Shown piece after piece: positions 6,423 through 6,955 of a stretch of 6,955 bases of DNA; position 1 is the first letter of the stretch, and every line of letters begins with the position of its first letter. The stretch lies in contig CAZBXQ010000107.1 of the NCBI GenBank assembly GCA_964495935.1, positions 1-6,955 on the forward strand. Reading direction: 5' to 3'. Below the pieces are notes generated by a model that worked only from the letters and a program-made list of their open reading frames with translations, made no database searches and had not been told where the DNA came from. Made by a program: the position numbers and the translations under genes. This DNA is from JAJYSO01 sp964495935. Lineage in GTDB: Bacteria > Bacteroidota > Bacteroidia > Flavobacteriales > Flavobacteriaceae.

Positions 6423-6539
6423 CCTGCTTAATTCATGAATTTAATTTTGTGGAGATTCAAGGCGTCGGGATCCGCAGGAATAGTGGGCTATTTCAAGGAT
6501 TTCGCAACGCAGAAGCTCCCAAAATTAAATCAAAATTCA
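6423..6539 (+). repeat. Foldback (palindromic) intergenic repeat, right copy
   Basis: This is the second copy of the element at 253-388, in opposite orientation and without the 19-base insertion. It can fold into one long, nearly continuous stem. ATTTAATTTTG (6439-6449) pairs with CAAAATTAAAT (6520-6530); GGAGATTC (6451-6458) with GAAGCTCC (6512-6519); GCGT (6462-6465) with ACGC (6507-6510); CGGGATCC (6466-6473) with GGATTTCG (6497-6504); and GGAATAG (6477-6483) with CTATTTC (6488-6494) around the loop TGGG. The wobble pairs are G-T in this orientation, so if an RNA is made it is probably read on the + strand. The copy lies about 96 bases upstream of the divergently read lepA. Confidence 0.85.
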
Positions 6540-6804
6540 ATTTTACAATAAATACAATGGTTTATTGTTATTGTTCATTCTAATACGTTTATAATGAATA
6601 AAATAGCACGAGTTTTGTTTTACACATTTATGAATTGGTGAATTATGCAGGCTATAATCTTTATCCGGAAAGCTTTGCTCTTCTATGGCAAAACGTTAGA
6701 AACAACGTCTCATCGAATAATGGGGATCCACCCGAAAAAAATTCACATCAACTATCTTCCCTACTTCCCTAAAAAACTATAGATAAACGCGGCCCCAACC
6801 AAGG
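6540..6804. other. AT-rich intergenic spacer without a recognisable gene
   Basis: This stretch holds no reading frame I can support. It contains weak inverted repeats, CAATAAA/TTTATTG (6546-6552 with 6561-6567) and TTCATTCTA/TATAATGAA (6574-6582 with 6590-6598, one mismatch). I see no tRNA, riboswitch or transposase remnant. Confidence 0.5.
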
Positions 6805-6822
6805 ATTATAAAGATTTATAAT
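6805..6822. promoter_or_regulatory. Inverted repeat upstream of the FAD-oxidoreductase promoter
   Basis: ATTATAAA-GA-TTTATAAT is a perfect inverted repeat with 8-bp arms and a 2-base spacer. It is centred about 50 bases before the predicted transcription start (near 6864), a usual position for an activator site. The AT-only arms weaken the case. Confidence 0.3.
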
Positions 6823-6850
6823 TTATGGCTGTCAATAAATGATGTATAAT

Positions 6851-6858
6851 TATTTTTG
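6851..6858 (+). promoter_or_regulatory. Promoter -7 element of the FAD-oxidoreductase gene
   Basis: TATTTTTG matches the Bacteroidota -7 motif TAnnTTTG exactly, 37 bases before the ATG at 6895, predicting a leader of about 30 bases. There is no clear -33 TTTG. Confidence 0.4.
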
Positions 6859-6894
6859 ACTAATTTTAACAGCTCTATATTTAATTACCAGCAA

Positions 6895-6955
6895 ATGTCC
6901 AATAAAAAACGTGTTCTTGTTGTAGGTGCGGGGATTTCCGGTTTAGCTGTAGCCT
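6895..6955 (+). CDS. FAD/NAD(P)-binding oxidoreductase, N-terminal fragment
   Basis: Only the first 20 residues are in the window, and the gene continues past the right edge. They form a classic Rossmann beta-alpha start: a short basic N-terminus, a hydrophobic strand (VLVV, 7-10) and the dinucleotide-binding glycines GAGISG (11-16, GxGxxG). The GAGISGL form is common in FAD-dependent amine oxidases, protoporphyrinogen oxidases, phytoene desaturase-like enzymes and related monooxygenases, so the exact enzyme cannot be told. The ATG at 6895 is supported by the motif lying right at the N-terminus and by a -7 promoter element 37 bases upstream. No strong Shine-Dalgarno sequence is visible, as is common in Bacteroidota. 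Confidence 0.75.
   Translation, partial: MSNKKRVLVVGAGISGLAVA

Noticed and set aside
6435..6551. A 38-codon open frame through the right foldback repeat, starting MNLILWRFKASGSAG
   Set aside because: It is read entirely through the palindromic repeat. In the left copy the 19-base indel breaks the frame within the repeat, and the sequence constraint fits base pairing better than coding.
79..6592. TACGTTTAT shared by the far-left (79-87) and far-right (6584-6592) spacers
   Set aside because: A 9-mer in AT-rich DNA with poorly matching flanks, in direct rather than inverted orientation relative to the repeat pair; not evidence of island ends.

Overview
The window looks like chromosomal DNA of a Bacteroidota bacterium, most likely a flavobacterium. 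The reasons are its AT-rich composition, the mostly weak ribosome-binding sites, and exact matches to the Bacteroidota -7 promoter motif TAnnTTTG in front of three genes. This placement is inferred, because there is no rRNA or other phylogenetic marker beyond the proteins themselves.

Layout. Positions 1-503 hold no gene I can support. They contain a cluster of small hairpins (about 121-209), one copy of a foldback repeat (253-388), a rho-independent-type terminator (395-428) and a candidate operator (469-484). Positions 504-3041 are a tight three-gene + strand operon for a metal ABC importer: ATPase, single permease and lipoprotein metal-binding protein, in the same order as streptococcal psaBCA. 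The binding protein carries a His-His-Glu-Asp ligand set and lacks a His-rich loop, which points to manganese (or iron/zinc) rather than a classic ZnuA. After a 147-base gap with its own promoter motif comes an SLC1-family (dicarboxylate/amino acid:cation) symporter at 3189-4388, whose substrate and cation sites differ from the glutamate transporters. It converges on lepA (EF4, minus strand, 4524-6326), with a hairpin terminator between them. The 568 bases upstream of lepA hold its promoter, a second foldback repeat copy (6423-6539) in inverted orientation, AT-rich spacer, and the promoter region of a + strand FAD/NAD-binding oxidoreductase that begins at 6895 and runs off the window.

How the genes work together. 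The ABC operon is one functional unit: metal capture at the outer face of the inner membrane, passage through a permease, and ATP-driven import. The symporter, lepA and the oxidoreductase appear to be separate transcription units with no obvious shared pathway.

The most unusual item is the pair of foldback repeats. Both copies can form a nearly continuous long stem, and the differences between them mostly preserve base pairing, including one double compensatory change and several G-U exchanges. This suggests a selected RNA or single-stranded DNA structure. I see no defence system, CRISPR array, tRNA, rRNA or transposase.
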